Shown: positions 17,499 to 25,517 of the stretch, piece by piece
How the letters are laid out: each line of letters begins with the position of its first letter
Numbering within the stretch: position 1 is the stretch's first letter
DNA from: an uncultured Bacilli bacterium
GTDB lineage: Bacteria > Bacillota_I > Bacilli_A > RF39 > UBA660
Direction: 5' to 3'
Assembly: GCA_910584655.1 (NCBI GenBank)
Contig: CAJUBJ010000001.1
Coordinates: forward strand, 248,001 to 312,000
Length of the DNA: 64,000 nt
Made by a program: the position numbers and the translations under genes
The notes under the pieces: generated by a model
What the model was told of the DNA's origin: nothing
Databases searched by the model: none
The model's input: the letters and a program-made list of their open reading frames with translations, nothing else

Positions 17499-18317
17499 AT
17501 GAGATATATTATTACAAGATTAGATTATAATACGGTGAAGGCTGAGGTTGATGGATATTATCCTTTAAAAGGGACTTTTGAAGGTTTTTTTAAAGATTTA
17601 AGAAGTTATTTGAATCGTCCTGCATTTGTTAAAAGAGTTTCTTATGATAATCATGTTATTTGTATTGAAAAATTAGATCCTGAATTCGGATTTGTTTATA
17701 CCGATGAATATGTTTTAGATGGATTGTTAGAAAATGATGCAAGATTTGTGGAGCATTTGAATTCATTTATGGCGGAATATGAAAGCAGAAAAGATCAACT
17801 TGTTTTTGATGTTATGAATAAAATAGAGAGAAGAAATCTTCATATGAAAAGTTTAAGAACTGCTACTTCAATATATAAAAATTATTGTCAAAGTGGGGAA
17901 ATTGAAAGTATAGATGATTTAGAAATAAGAGATATGGTTATTGAACTATTTAAAAATGGAGATTCACGTGTTTATACAAGCATTTCTTGTACGATGGATG
18001 GAGATATTGTATTACGTCCACAATTTGAATTTAATAATCCTAGTATAAAAAGATTAAAAGTTGCAACTGGTGTTAGTGGGGTTGCAACTGGAGCTCTTGC
18101 TTTATCTTCATTAGCTTTTTCAAATCCAATAACGGCTTTTGTAGGTGTAGCTACAGGAATTGGTTGTTATTATTCATATCAAAAAAAGAAAGAATTGAAT
18201 AATGAAGAAGCTAAAAAGGTTTTAGCAAAACTTAGTGAAATATATGGTGAAATGTATTCAGACGAAGAAAAAATAGTAGAGGAACATAAATTATTAAAAA
18301 ATAAAACAGGAAATTAA
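17499..18317 (+). CDS. Unknown protein with hydrophobic hairpin
   Basis: A 272-residue protein not assigned to a family. The first 180 residues are soluble alpha/beta sequence; residues about 185-225 form a glycine/alanine-rich hydrophobic hairpin (VATGALALSSLAFSNPITAF), then a charged helix closes the protein. The pattern suggests a cytoplasmic protein inserted in the membrane by a short hairpin. AAAGGAG precedes the ATG. It converges on the LysR gene, sharing a bidirectional terminator and overlapping by four bases. Confidence 0.6.
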   Translation: MRYIITRLDYNTVKAEVDGYYPLKGTFEGFFKDLRSYLNRPAFVKRVSYDNHVICIEKLDPEFGFVYTDEYVLDGLLENDARFVEHLNSFMAEYESRKDQLVFDVMNKIERRNLHMKSLRTATSIYKNYCQSGEIESIDDLEIRDMVIELFKNGDSRVYTSISCTMDGDIVLRPQFEFNNPSIKRLKVATGVSGVATGALALSSLAFSNPITAFVGVATGIGCYYSYQKKKELNNEEAKKVLAKLSEIYGEMYSDEEKIVEEHKLLKNKTGN

Positions 18318-18329
18318 TCCTGTTTTTTT
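18303..18329. terminator. Bidirectional terminator
   Basis: A 9-bp perfect stem (AAAACAGGA with TCCTGTTTT). The stop codons of both convergent genes lie in its loop; T tracts occur on both strands. Confidence 0.85.
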
Positions 18330-19219
18330 ACTTCTTCTAAAATCATTTCAATAAGTCGATTAGCTCCAAAACTATGGTAAGAGTTTTTTAATGTCATTAA
18401 GGAATATGAAATAGATGGTAATTCTGGTTCTGTTTTGATAACAAATACTTTTTCATTTTTTATTTTTTTCATTGAATATTCTTTTGTAACAAGCCCAATA
18501 CCTAATCCAATAGTTACAAAGTCTTCTAATAAGTTGGCACTAGCGATTTCAATTTTTGAAGTTAAAGTAATGTTGTTATTTTTACAAAAGTCATTTAAAG
18601 ATTTTCTTGTTGATGATGGTGATTTGGGGAATAATAGCGGATAATTATCAAGATCTTTTAATGGGATAGTTTTATTTTTTAATTCTTCATAGTGAACACT
18701 TGAAGAAATGAAACATTGATGTAATTCTCCTAATTTCGTTACATTAAGTTCATCATCTTCTTGATCTAAATCTTTGGCTATTAAAATGTCTATGGTACCA
18801 TCTTTTAACATTTCACGCATTGTCTTGCTTGGATCTGTAAAAACTTGAATAGCTATATTAGGATATTCTTTATGAAATTTTTCTAAATATTTTAATAAGA
18901 AGATACGACATAAAGTAGTACTAATACCGATTCTGACAATACCTGTTTCAAGTTTTTTAAGATTGGAAAATTGTAATTCGGCAGATTCAAAGCAATGCAT
19001 ACCTTGTTTTACATAGTTGTATATTTCTTTTCCATTATCTGTTAATATAACTCCACGTTTTGTACGAATAAATAATTCGCCACCTAATTGATTTTCTAAC
19101 GATTTAATTTGTTTGGTTACTGCTGGTTGGCTAATCATTAGACGTTGACTAGCTTTTGTGATATTTCCTAAAGTAGCTACTTCATAAAAAATTTTATATA
19201 GTTCAAAATTAATATTCAT
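18314..19219 (-). CDS. LysR-family transcriptional regulator
   Basis: A 301-residue LysR-type regulator. The N-terminal winged helix-turn-helix is clear (NITKASQRLMISQPAVTKQI, then LFIRTKRGVILTDNG), followed by a periplasmic-binding-like effector domain beginning GIVRIGIS. The effector is unknown. ATG 19219 is preferred over 19246 because AGGAGG lies just upstream of it. It is divergent from the PHP gene about 100 bases away, so that gene is the first candidate target, as LysR regulators commonly control a divergent neighbour. Confidence 0.92.
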   Translation of the reverse strand: MNINFELYKIFYEVATLGNITKASQRLMISQPAVTKQIKSLENQLGGELFIRTKRGVILTDNGKEIYNYVKQGMHCFESAELQFSNLKKLETGIVRIGISTTLCRIFLLKYLEKFHKEYPNIAIQVFTDPSKTMREMLKDGTIDILIAKDLDQEDDELNVTKLGELHQCFISSSVHYEELKNKTIPLKDLDNYPLLFPKSPSSTRKSLNDFCKNNNITLTSKIEIASANLLEDFVTIGLGIGLVTKEYSMKKIKNEKVFVIKTEPELPSISYSLMTLKNSYHSFGANRLIEMILEEVKKQD

Positions 19220-19259
19220 ATTATAACCTCCTGTTATTATAGTCATTCGAAATAAGTAT

Positions 19260-19288
19260 TTTAATTATAATAAAAAATGCAATATAAT
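19260..19288 (+). promoter_or_regulatory. Promoter of the PHP gene
   Basis: TTTAAT, 17 bases, TATAAT in the LysR/PHP divergent spacer. Any LysR operator should lie around here; no clear T-N11-A palindrome was singled out by eye. Confidence 0.5.
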
Positions 19289-19316
19289 TCAAATATAAGT
19301 GAAGGAGTTGAGTGAA

Positions 19317-20192
19317 ATGAAATTAAATTTAGTAGATTTACATATGCATAGTGTATATTCAGATGGATCAAGGACACCTTACGAATTATTGGAGATTGCT
19401 AAGCAAGCTAATGTCGGAACAATAGCGATAACTGATCATGATAATATAGATGGTTCTAAAGAATTAATTAGATGTACAGATTCAGGATTATATCTTTATA
19501 GTGGAGTTGAATTAACAGCGAAAGCTGAAAAAGGAAGAATGCATATATTAGGATATAATATTGATTTGGAAAATGAAAGATTAAATAAGAGACTTATTGA
19601 AATGAAGGATGCAGCAATATATAATTTGATGTTATATGTTGAAATTTTAAAAAAAGATTATGGAGTTATTATTCCAACTTTTGAAATTGAAGATTTGTTT
19701 AAAAAGAATGGTAATGTTGGAAGACCTGATATTGCTTTGCTACTTATCAAATATGGTTATTGTACAGAAGTTGAGGAAGCTTTTCAAAAGTACTTAATTA
19801 TGGCTTATGAAAAAGTTCGCAAAATAAAAAAAGGTTTAACTAAAGAAGAATGTGTTGACTTAATTATTAATGCTGGAGGAGTTGTATCTTTGGCACATCC
19901 ATCATCTTTAAAAATGACTAATGAAGAATTGGAACAGGAAGTTGCATATTTAAAAAGTTTAGGTATGGAATGTATTGAAATACAACATATTAATAATAAA
20001 CCTGAACAAAGAGAGTATTATCGTTATTTAGCTGAGAAATATCAACTGATGGAATCTGGTGGAACTGATTTTCATGGATATGAAGTTAAGCCAGATGTTA
20101 GTTTAGGCAGTGGCCGTGATGGAAATGTTCATATTGAAGAAGGAACACTTAGTTTAACTAAAAATATTAAGAGTAGATATATGAGAAGATAA
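19317..20192 (+). CDS. PHP-domain phosphoesterase (RNase AM/YciV type)
   Basis: A 291-residue PHP-family metal-dependent phosphoesterase (COG0613). Metal ligands are visible in DLHMHSVYSDG, ITDHDNIDG, the Glu of SGVELTA, SLAHPS and the closing GTDFHG. Characterised relatives hydrolyse nucleotide phosphates or trim RNA 5' ends; the exact substrate is not shown by sequence. ATG 19317 follows AAGGAG; the GTG at 19299 would put that site inside the gene and is rejected. Single-gene unit divergent from the LysR gene. Confidence 0.88.
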   Translation: MKLNLVDLHMHSVYSDGSRTPYELLEIAKQANVGTIAITDHDNIDGSKELIRCTDSGLYLYSGVELTAKAEKGRMHILGYNIDLENERLNKRLIEMKDAAIYNLMLYVEILKKDYGVIIPTFEIEDLFKKNGNVGRPDIALLLIKYGYCTEVEEAFQKYLIMAYEKVRKIKKGLTKEECVDLIINAGGVVSLAHPSSLKMTNEELEQEVAYLKSLGMECIEIQHINNKPEQREYYRYLAEKYQLMESGGTDFHGYEVKPDVSLGSGRDGNVHIEEGTLSLTKNIKSRYMRR

Positions 20193-20209
20193 ATTTATCT
20201 TCTTTTTTT
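20184..20209 (+). terminator. Terminator containing the PHP stop codon
   Basis: An 8-bp perfect stem (AGAAGATA with TATCTTCT), AATT loop, T tract. The TAA is at the top of the left arm. Confidence 0.85.
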
Positions 20210-20282
20210 ATAGAGATATTATAGTATTTACGAATTAATTAAAAAATGGTAAAATTATAATGAACTTAGGAAGGTGTGTTAT

Positions 20283-20525
20283 ATGGATGAAAATACAAGC
20301 TTGTTTGACGTTAGTATTGTTAAAAAAAAGTTAATTTCATCTACACTTAAAGAAGTTTTTGATGCATTAAAGGAAAGGGGATATAATCCGATTAATCAAA
20401 TAGTTGGTTATTTGATGAGTGGGGATTCTGGTTATATATCAAATTATAGAGATTCAAGAAATAAAATTTTAGAGTTTGATATAGCTGAGATACTTGCTGT
20501 TGTTTTAGAGGATTATCTAAAATAG
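20283..20525 (+). CDS. ireB: IreB-family regulator (UPF0297)
   Basis: An 80-residue protein of the IreB/YrzL family, a small cytoplasmic substrate of the PASTA Ser/Thr kinase in enterococci. Family features include an N-terminal Thr (MDENTSLFDV), the ALKERGYNPINQIVGYLMSG core and SYISNYRDARN-like sequence (here GYISNYRDSRNKI). It opens the conserved ireB-ruvX-DUF1292-mltG run and precedes ruvX by two bases. GGAAGG at 20269 supports ATG 20283. A TATAAT at 20256 is the likely -10. Confidence 0.93.
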   Translation: MDENTSLFDVSIVKKKLISSTLKEVFDALKERGYNPINQIVGYLMSGDSGYISNYRDSRNKILEFDIAEILAVVLEDYLK

Positions 20526-20527
20526 TT

Positions 20528-20947
20528 ATGAGATGTTTAGGACTTGATTTGGGTACAAGAACTTTAGGTTTAGCAATGTCTGATAAAATGAATATGATAG
20601 CTTCTCCTTATAAAGTATTGCATTGGGATGGAGAAAATTATGATTTGTTATTTAAGGACTTAGATGAAATTATTGCAAATAATGGAATAACAGACTTAGT
20701 TTTGGGGCTGCCTAAGAATATGAATAACACACTAGGTTTTGCTGCAGAAAGAAGTATGAAGTTTAAAGTAGCACTAGAAGAGAGATATTCTATAGAAGTA
20801 AAAATGATAGATGAGAGATTATCTACTGTAGAAGCGACGAATTACTTATTAGATGCAGATATGAGTAGAAAAAAAAGAAAAAAAGTAGTAGATGGTGTAG
20901 CAGCTAGTATAATACTAGATACATATCTTAAAATGAAAGGAAATTAA
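20528..20947 (+). CDS. ruvX: YqgF/RuvX-family RNase H-fold nuclease
   Basis: A 139-residue RNase H-like protein that in other bacteria acts in 16S rRNA 5'-end processing and has also been described as a Holliday junction resolvase. Motifs are DLGTRTLGLAMSD, the LGLPKNMNN loop and the catalytic-acid region MIDERLSTVEA, with a final Asp in VVDGVAASIIL. Full length. Packed two bases after ireB and four before the DUF1292 gene. Confidence 0.93.
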   Translation: MRCLGLDLGTRTLGLAMSDKMNMIASPYKVLHWDGENYDLLFKDLDEIIANNGITDLVLGLPKNMNNTLGFAAERSMKFKVALEERYSIEVKMIDERLSTVEATNYLLDADMSRKKRKKVVDGVAASIILDTYLKMKGN

Positions 20948-20950
20948 AAA

Positions 20951-21244
20951 ATGAACGAAGAAAAAAAAGGTGTATTTACAATAGTTGATGAAAATGGTAA
21001 GGAATTAGAATGTGAAATATTATTTACTTTCGATTCAGATGAAACTAAAAAAAGTTACATAGTTTATACTGATAATACTGTAGATGAAGAAGGAAGTACA
21101 AAAGTATATGGTTCAGTATATGATCCAACTGGACAAAATCCAGCATTGATGCCAATTGAAACAGAAAAAGAATGGTTAGTTATAGAAAATATTTTAACTT
21201 CAGTACAACAAAAAATTGATGAAGCAGAAGGTGCTAATAATTAG
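20951..21244 (+). CDS. yrzB: DUF1292 protein (YrzB)
   Basis: A 97-residue acidic protein of the DUF1292 family, recognised by FTIVDENGKELECEILFTFD near the N-terminus, YIVYTDNT and the Glu-rich KEWLVIENIL ending. Function is not known in any organism I can name, but its place between ruvX and mltG is conserved across Firmicutes. Part of the ireB operon. Confidence 0.88.
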   Translation: MNEEKKGVFTIVDENGKELECEILFTFDSDETKKSYIVYTDNTVDEEGSTKVYGSVYDPTGQNPALMPIETEKEWLVIENILTSVQQKIDEAEGANN

Positions 21245-21248
21245 AAAT

Positions 21249-22331
21249 ATGAAAAAGAAAATATTAATTATAACTATATGTATATTTTCTTTTTTTCTTA
21301 TTTGTATGGTAGGAGTTGGCATATTTTATAAGGTTTCTTTGGAAAGTCCAAATATAAATGGAAAAGAAGAAAAAGTTACAGTAATAGTTGAAAAAGGGAG
21401 TACATCTAAATCCGTTATAGATTTGTTTTATGATAGTGGTTTAATTAGAAATAAATATGTTGGTTATGCATATTTAAAATTAAATAAAAACATAGTTTTA
21501 CAAGCAGGTGTTTATGAAGTTAATAGAGGAATGTCTTTACCTGAATTATTAAATTATATAAGTGAGGGGAATGTTATTGATGATAGTGTTTCAATTACTT
21601 TTATAGAAGGAAAAAGACTTACTACTTATGTTAAACAGATTAGTGAAAAATTTGGGTATACTGAAGAAGAAATTATGGAAAAACTTTCTGATGTTAATTT
21701 TTTAGAAAGTTTAATAGAAAAATATTGGTTCTTGACTGATGATATTTTAAATGATAAATTATATTATGCACTGGAAGGATATTTGTATCCAAGTACATAT
21801 CAATTTGCAAAAGATGCTAGTATTGAAGATGTAGTTATTAAAATGCTAGAAGCTACTAATTCAATTTTAAGTGATTATAAGAAAAAAATTGATATTGAAG
21901 ATGTTAATATACATGAGATACTTACTATGGCTAGTATAATAGAATTAGAAGGTTCTAATAGTAATGATAGAAAAGGTGTTTCAGGTGTATTTTATAATAG
22001 ACTAAATGCAGGATGGAGTCTTGGTAGCGATGTAACAACTTACTATGCGGCTAAAGTCGAAATGAGTGAGAGGGATTTATATCAATACGAAATAGATGAA
22101 GTTAATGACTATAATACAAGACCTGCAGCAATGGCAGGAAAGTTGCCTGTAGGACCAATTTGCTCGCCAAGTCATGATTCTATTATTGCATCTTTAGAAC
22201 CAGAAGAACATGATTATTATTTCTTTGTAGCTGATAAAACTAAAAAAACATATTTTACTAAGACGAATGCAGAACATCAAGAAATAATATCAAAATTAAA
22301 AAGTGAAGGTCTTTGGTTTACATATAATTAA
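21249..22331 (+). CDS. mltG: Endolytic murein transglycosylase MltG
   Basis: MltG cleaves nascent peptidoglycan glycan strands at the membrane. The 360-residue product has an N-terminal membrane anchor (IITICIFSFFLICMVGVGIF), a LysM-like subdomain and the YceG catalytic domain: LEGYLYPSTYQF, the catalytic Glu in ASIIELEGS, GVFYNRL, SDVTTYY, and NTRPAAMAGKLPVGPICSP. ATG 21249 is the natural start since the hydrophobic anchor follows at once; upstream starts lie within yrzB. Fifth-order neighbour of ireB, trmR next. Confidence 0.94.
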   Translation: MKKKILIITICIFSFFLICMVGVGIFYKVSLESPNINGKEEKVTVIVEKGSTSKSVIDLFYDSGLIRNKYVGYAYLKLNKNIVLQAGVYEVNRGMSLPELLNYISEGNVIDDSVSITFIEGKRLTTYVKQISEKFGYTEEEIMEKLSDVNFLESLIEKYWFLTDDILNDKLYYALEGYLYPSTYQFAKDASIEDVVIKMLEATNSILSDYKKKIDIEDVNIHEILTMASIIELEGSNSNDRKGVSGVFYNRLNAGWSLGSDVTTYYAAKVEMSERDLYQYEIDEVNDYNTRPAAMAGKLPVGPICSPSHDSIIASLEPEEHDYYFFVADKTKKTYFTKTNAEHQEIISKLKSEGLWFTYN

Positions 22332-22340
22332 GGTGGTATT

Positions 22341-22934
22341 ATGAGAGAAAAAATATTAGATATGGAGCAATATGCGAAAGAACATAATGTTCCTATTATC
22401 GAAAAAGATTCGATTGCCTTTATAATGAAATTTATAAAAGCTAATGATGTTAAAGAAATTTTGGAGTTAGGTAGTGCAATTGGATATTCGGCAATTTTAA
22501 TGGCATCTGTAAAAGATGATATTAAGTTAACTACTATTGAACGTGATGAAACTAGATATATGGAATGTTTGAAAAATGTTAAGAATTGTGGGATGGAAGA
22601 TAAGATAAATGTTGTTTATCAAGATGCCTTGGAGGTTAATTTATCTGGGGTTTCTTATGATTTAATATTTATTGATGCTGCAAAAGGACAATACACTAAG
22701 TTCTTTGAAAAATATAAATATTTTTTAAAGCCAGGTGGAGTTATTATAAGTGATAATTTAAAATTCCATGGACATGTTGGTAATAGAGGTAATATAGCTA
22801 GTAGAAATTTGAAACAACTTGTTGGTAAAATTGAAAATTATATAGATTTTTTAAAAAATAATGACGAATTTGAAACTAAATTTTATGATGTTGGAGACGG
22901 CTTATCTGTAAGCATAAGAAAAGATGAAATCTAG
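22341..22934 (+). CDS. trmR: tRNA 5-hydroxyuridine methyltransferase TrmR
   Basis: A 197-residue SAM-dependent O-methyltransferase (family 3). SAM-binding motif I is LELGSAIGYSAILMA, motif II starts TTIERDE, and the catalytic-metal region is IFIDAAKGQY followed by VIISDNL. In Bacillus subtilis the homolog YrrM methylates 5-hydroxyuridine at tRNA position 34 to 5-methoxyuridine. The two peptidase-U32-type genes that follow are the matching hydroxylation genes, which supports this role here. Its last 11 bases overlap the next gene. Confidence 0.88.
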   Translation: MREKILDMEQYAKEHNVPIIEKDSIAFIMKFIKANDVKEILELGSAIGYSAILMASVKDDIKLTTIERDETRYMECLKNVKNCGMEDKINVVYQDALEVNLSGVSYDLIFIDAAKGQYTKFFEKYKYFLKPGGVIISDNLKFHGHVGNRGNIASRNLKQLVGKIENYIDFLKNNDEFETKFYDVGDGLSVSIRKDEI

Positions 22935-23733
22935 TAATATACTTATATATGTAGATGATATAAAGCATTTAGATGATTATAGAAAAGTGGGTGTTTCTAC
23001 TTTTCTTTTTGCTTTAGAAGGATTTAGTGTTGGATATAATACATATACTTTAGACGAAATAAAAAATGTAGAAGTTTCAAATAAATATGTTATTTTAAAT
23101 AGAATGTTGGATTGTCGTGCTGTAGATGGCTTGAAAGAAAAGTTAAAAGAATTTAGTGGAATAAAAGGAATAGTTTTCGAAGATATTGCTGTTTATCAAT
23201 TAATTAAAAAAATGAATTTGGATATAGAAATGATTTTTTTTCAAAATCATTTTGGTACAAATGTACATTCGGTTAATTTTTGGTTAGATAGAGTAAATAG
23301 CATTTTTATTAGTAATGAGATTACTAAGGTTGAAATAGAAAATATTTTAGATAAAGTTCAGAAGCCAGTGGTTTTAAATTTATATGGATATAATCAAGTT
23401 ATGTATAGTAGAAGATTATTATTAAGTAATTGGAGTGAAGAGTTTAATATACCTTATAAAAGTATGAATGTTTTAGAAGATAGAGCGACTCATGTAAAAT
23501 TTAGAGCTATAGAAAATGAATTTGGAACTGTTATGTATTCTGATAAAATATTTAATGGTAAAGAATTGTTAGGTTTAGACAATGTTAAGTTTTTTTATGT
23601 AAATACAATGATGATTGATCATAATTTAGTTATGGACTTTTTAGAAAGCACAATGGATCATATTTCTGAGTTTGAAGATGATGGCTTTTTAAATAGAGAA
23701 ACTATTTATAAATTGAAGGAGAGGAATAGATAA
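22924..23733 (+). CDS. trhP1: U32-family protein, tRNA hydroxylation subunit (YrrN)
   Basis: A 269-residue divergent U32 'peptidase' family member. It lacks the cysteine motif of the longer partner and matches the short YrrN subunit in size and place. With YrrO it is implicated in prephenate-dependent formation of 5-hydroxyuridine at tRNA wobble position 34. The start overlaps the end of trmR by 11 bases and the stop overlaps trhP2 by one base, so all three are co-translated. Assignment rests mainly on gene order. Confidence 0.75.
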   Translation: MKSSNILIYVDDIKHLDDYRKVGVSTFLFALEGFSVGYNTYTLDEIKNVEVSNKYVILNRMLDCRAVDGLKEKLKEFSGIKGIVFEDIAVYQLIKKMNLDIEMIFFQNHFGTNVHSVNFWLDRVNSIFISNEITKVEIENILDKVQKPVVLNLYGYNQVMYSRRLLLSNWSEEFNIPYKSMNVLEDRATHVKFRAIENEFGTVMYSDKIFNGKELLGLDNVKFFYVNTMMIDHNLVMDFLESTMDHISEFEDDGFLNRETIYKLKERNR

Positions 23734-24935
23734 TGGAAAAATTAGAATTACTTGCGCCTTCAGGAGATTTAGAAAGACTTAAAATAGCTTGTCTATACGG
23801 AGCTGATGCAATATATATTGGTGGACAAAATTATAGTTTAAGGGCTAATGCTCTTAACTTTAGTGTTGATGATATTAGGGAAGCAGTTAATTTTGCCCAT
23901 AATTTGAATAAAAAAGTTTATGTAACAGTAAATATTGTTTTTCATGATAAAGATTTAGAGGGCGTTAAGGAATACTTACAAACTTTAGATGAAATAGGTG
24001 TGGATGCAATTATTGTTTCAGATGTAGTTGTTATGGAATTGTGGAAAAAATTGAATTTAAACTTAGAATTACATGTAAGTACACAAGCTTCTAGTTTAAA
24101 TTATGAAACTGTTAAATTTTATCAAGATTTGGGAGCTACAAGAGTTGTTTTAGCTCGTGAAGCATCTAGAGAAGATGTAAAAAGAATTAAGGATGAAACA
24201 GGAATAGAAATAGAATGTTTTGTTCATGGAGCAATGTGTACAAGCATTAGTGGAAGATGTGTATTATCTAACTATGCAACTAATAGGGATAGTAATAGGG
24301 GTGGGTGTGCTCAAGTCTGTAGATTTATATTTGATGCTGATAATACAGATCAAGTGTTTAGCATGACCCCAAAAGATTTAAATATGGTTGCTAATATAAA
24401 AGATATGATAAATGTAGGTGTTAATTCTTTTAAAGTAGAAGGAAGAATGCGTAGTGTTTATTATATTGCGACAGTTATTGATGTGTATAGACATTTAATA
24501 GATAAAGTAGTGAATAATACATTAACAGATGCATATACTAAATATAGCTTAAGTGTATTAAATAGATGTGCAAACAGAGATTCTACAGATCAATTTTTTA
24601 ATGGTTTACCTGGTAAAAATGAACAATATTTTTTAGGAAGAGATGAAATAAGTAATAAAGATTTTTTAGGAATTGTTAAAGGTTATGATAGAGATACAAA
24701 TGTTGTAACTTTAGAACAAAGAAATTATTTTAAACCTGGAGATGTTGTAGAATTTTTTGGACCATGTATGGAAGCAACTACTTTTACAATTCCAGATAAG
24801 CTTTATGATAAGGATGATAATTTAATAGATGTAGCTAATCATCCGCAGATGATTGTTAAGTTTAAGGCTAATATAAATCTGTCAGAATTTGATATGATGA
24901 GAATTAAAGTGTTTGACATTTCAGATTTTTTATAG
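23733..24935 (+). CDS. trhP2: U32-family protein, tRNA hydroxylation (YrrO/TrhP)
   Basis: A 400-residue member of the U32 family with the characteristic start (LELLAPSGDLERLKIACLYG), the HVSTQASSLN strand, and the signature FVHGAMCTSISGRC, followed by the second cysteine motif GGCAQVCRF. The conserved cysteines are the putative [4Fe-4S] ligands known for TrhP-type proteins. FKVEGRMRSVYY lies downstream, and the C-terminal U32 beta domain is present. Expected role: hydroxylation of U34 ahead of TrmR. TATG-type overlap with trhP1. Confidence 0.88.
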   Translation: MEKLELLAPSGDLERLKIACLYGADAIYIGGQNYSLRANALNFSVDDIREAVNFAHNLNKKVYVTVNIVFHDKDLEGVKEYLQTLDEIGVDAIIVSDVVVMELWKKLNLNLELHVSTQASSLNYETVKFYQDLGATRVVLAREASREDVKRIKDETGIEIECFVHGAMCTSISGRCVLSNYATNRDSNRGGCAQVCRFIFDADNTDQVFSMTPKDLNMVANIKDMINVGVNSFKVEGRMRSVYYIATVIDVYRHLIDKVVNNTLTDAYTKYSLSVLNRCANRDSTDQFFNGLPGKNEQYFLGRDEISNKDFLGIVKGYDRDTNVVTLEQRNYFKPGDVVEFFGPCMEATTFTIPDKLYDKDDNLIDVANHPQMIVKFKANINLSEFDMMRIKVFDISDFL

Positions 24936-24974
24936 TATTCTTATGAAGATGTTTTTTTGAAGGAGATGCTCGTA

Positions 24975-25445
24975 ATGGCAAAAAAGGAAGAAATTCTACT
25001 TACTGCTAAAGGTTATGCAGAATTAGAAGAAGAACTAAATGATTTAAGAGTAAATAAGAGGGCTGAAAATGTAGCTGCTATCAAGGAAGCTAGAAGTCAT
25101 GGAGATTTATCTGAAAATTCAGAATATGATGCTGCAAGAGATGAACAAGCGAAGATTGAAGCTAGAATACAAGAACTTGAATATAAATTGGAACATGCAA
25201 CAATAATTGATTCTACTGATAAAACTACTGTTAATGTTGGATGTGATGTAACTATACTTTATGTTGACGATGAAGAAGAAGATACATATAGTATTGTTGG
25301 ATCACTTGAAGCTGATCCATTTGAAAATAAAATTAGTAATGAATCACCAATTGGTGCTGCTTTAATTGGTAGTAAAGTTGGAGATGTTATTAATGTTGAT
25401 GGACCTAATGGCTCATATCAAGTTAAGGTTATTAAGATAGCTTAA
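24975..25445 (+). CDS. greA: Transcription elongation factor GreA
   Basis: GreA rescues backtracked RNA polymerase by stimulating transcript cleavage. The 156-residue product has the N-terminal coiled coil with the catalytic acidic tip (SHGDLSENSEYDAARDEQ) and the C-terminal FKBP-like domain (SPIGAALIGSKVGD). ATG 24975 follows AAGGAG at 24960. In Bacillus udk stands between yrrO and greA; here it is absent and only about 40 bases separate the genes. Confidence 0.96.
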   Translation: MAKKEEILLTAKGYAELEEELNDLRVNKRAENVAAIKEARSHGDLSENSEYDAARDEQAKIEARIQELEYKLEHATIIDSTDKTTVNVGCDVTILYVDDEEEDTYSIVGSLEADPFENKISNESPIGAALIGSKVGDVINVDGPNGSYQVKVIKIA

Positions 25446-25459
25446 TTGCTGTCTTTTTT
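25434..25459 (+). terminator. Terminator containing the greA stop
   Basis: An 8-bp stem (AAGATAGC with GCTGTCTT, one G-U), 6-base loop including TAA, and a T tract. Confidence 0.8.
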
Positions 25460-25461
25460 GG

Positions 25462-25490
25462 TTGTAATTCTTATTGTTCTAAGGTATAAT
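25462..25490 (+). promoter_or_regulatory. tig: Promoter of tig
   Basis: TTGTAA, 17 bases, TATAAT; leader about 20 bases to ATG 25518. Confidence 0.65.
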
Positions 25491-25517
25491 ATTGAAAGTT
25501 AAGAGAGGGAAGTGTTT

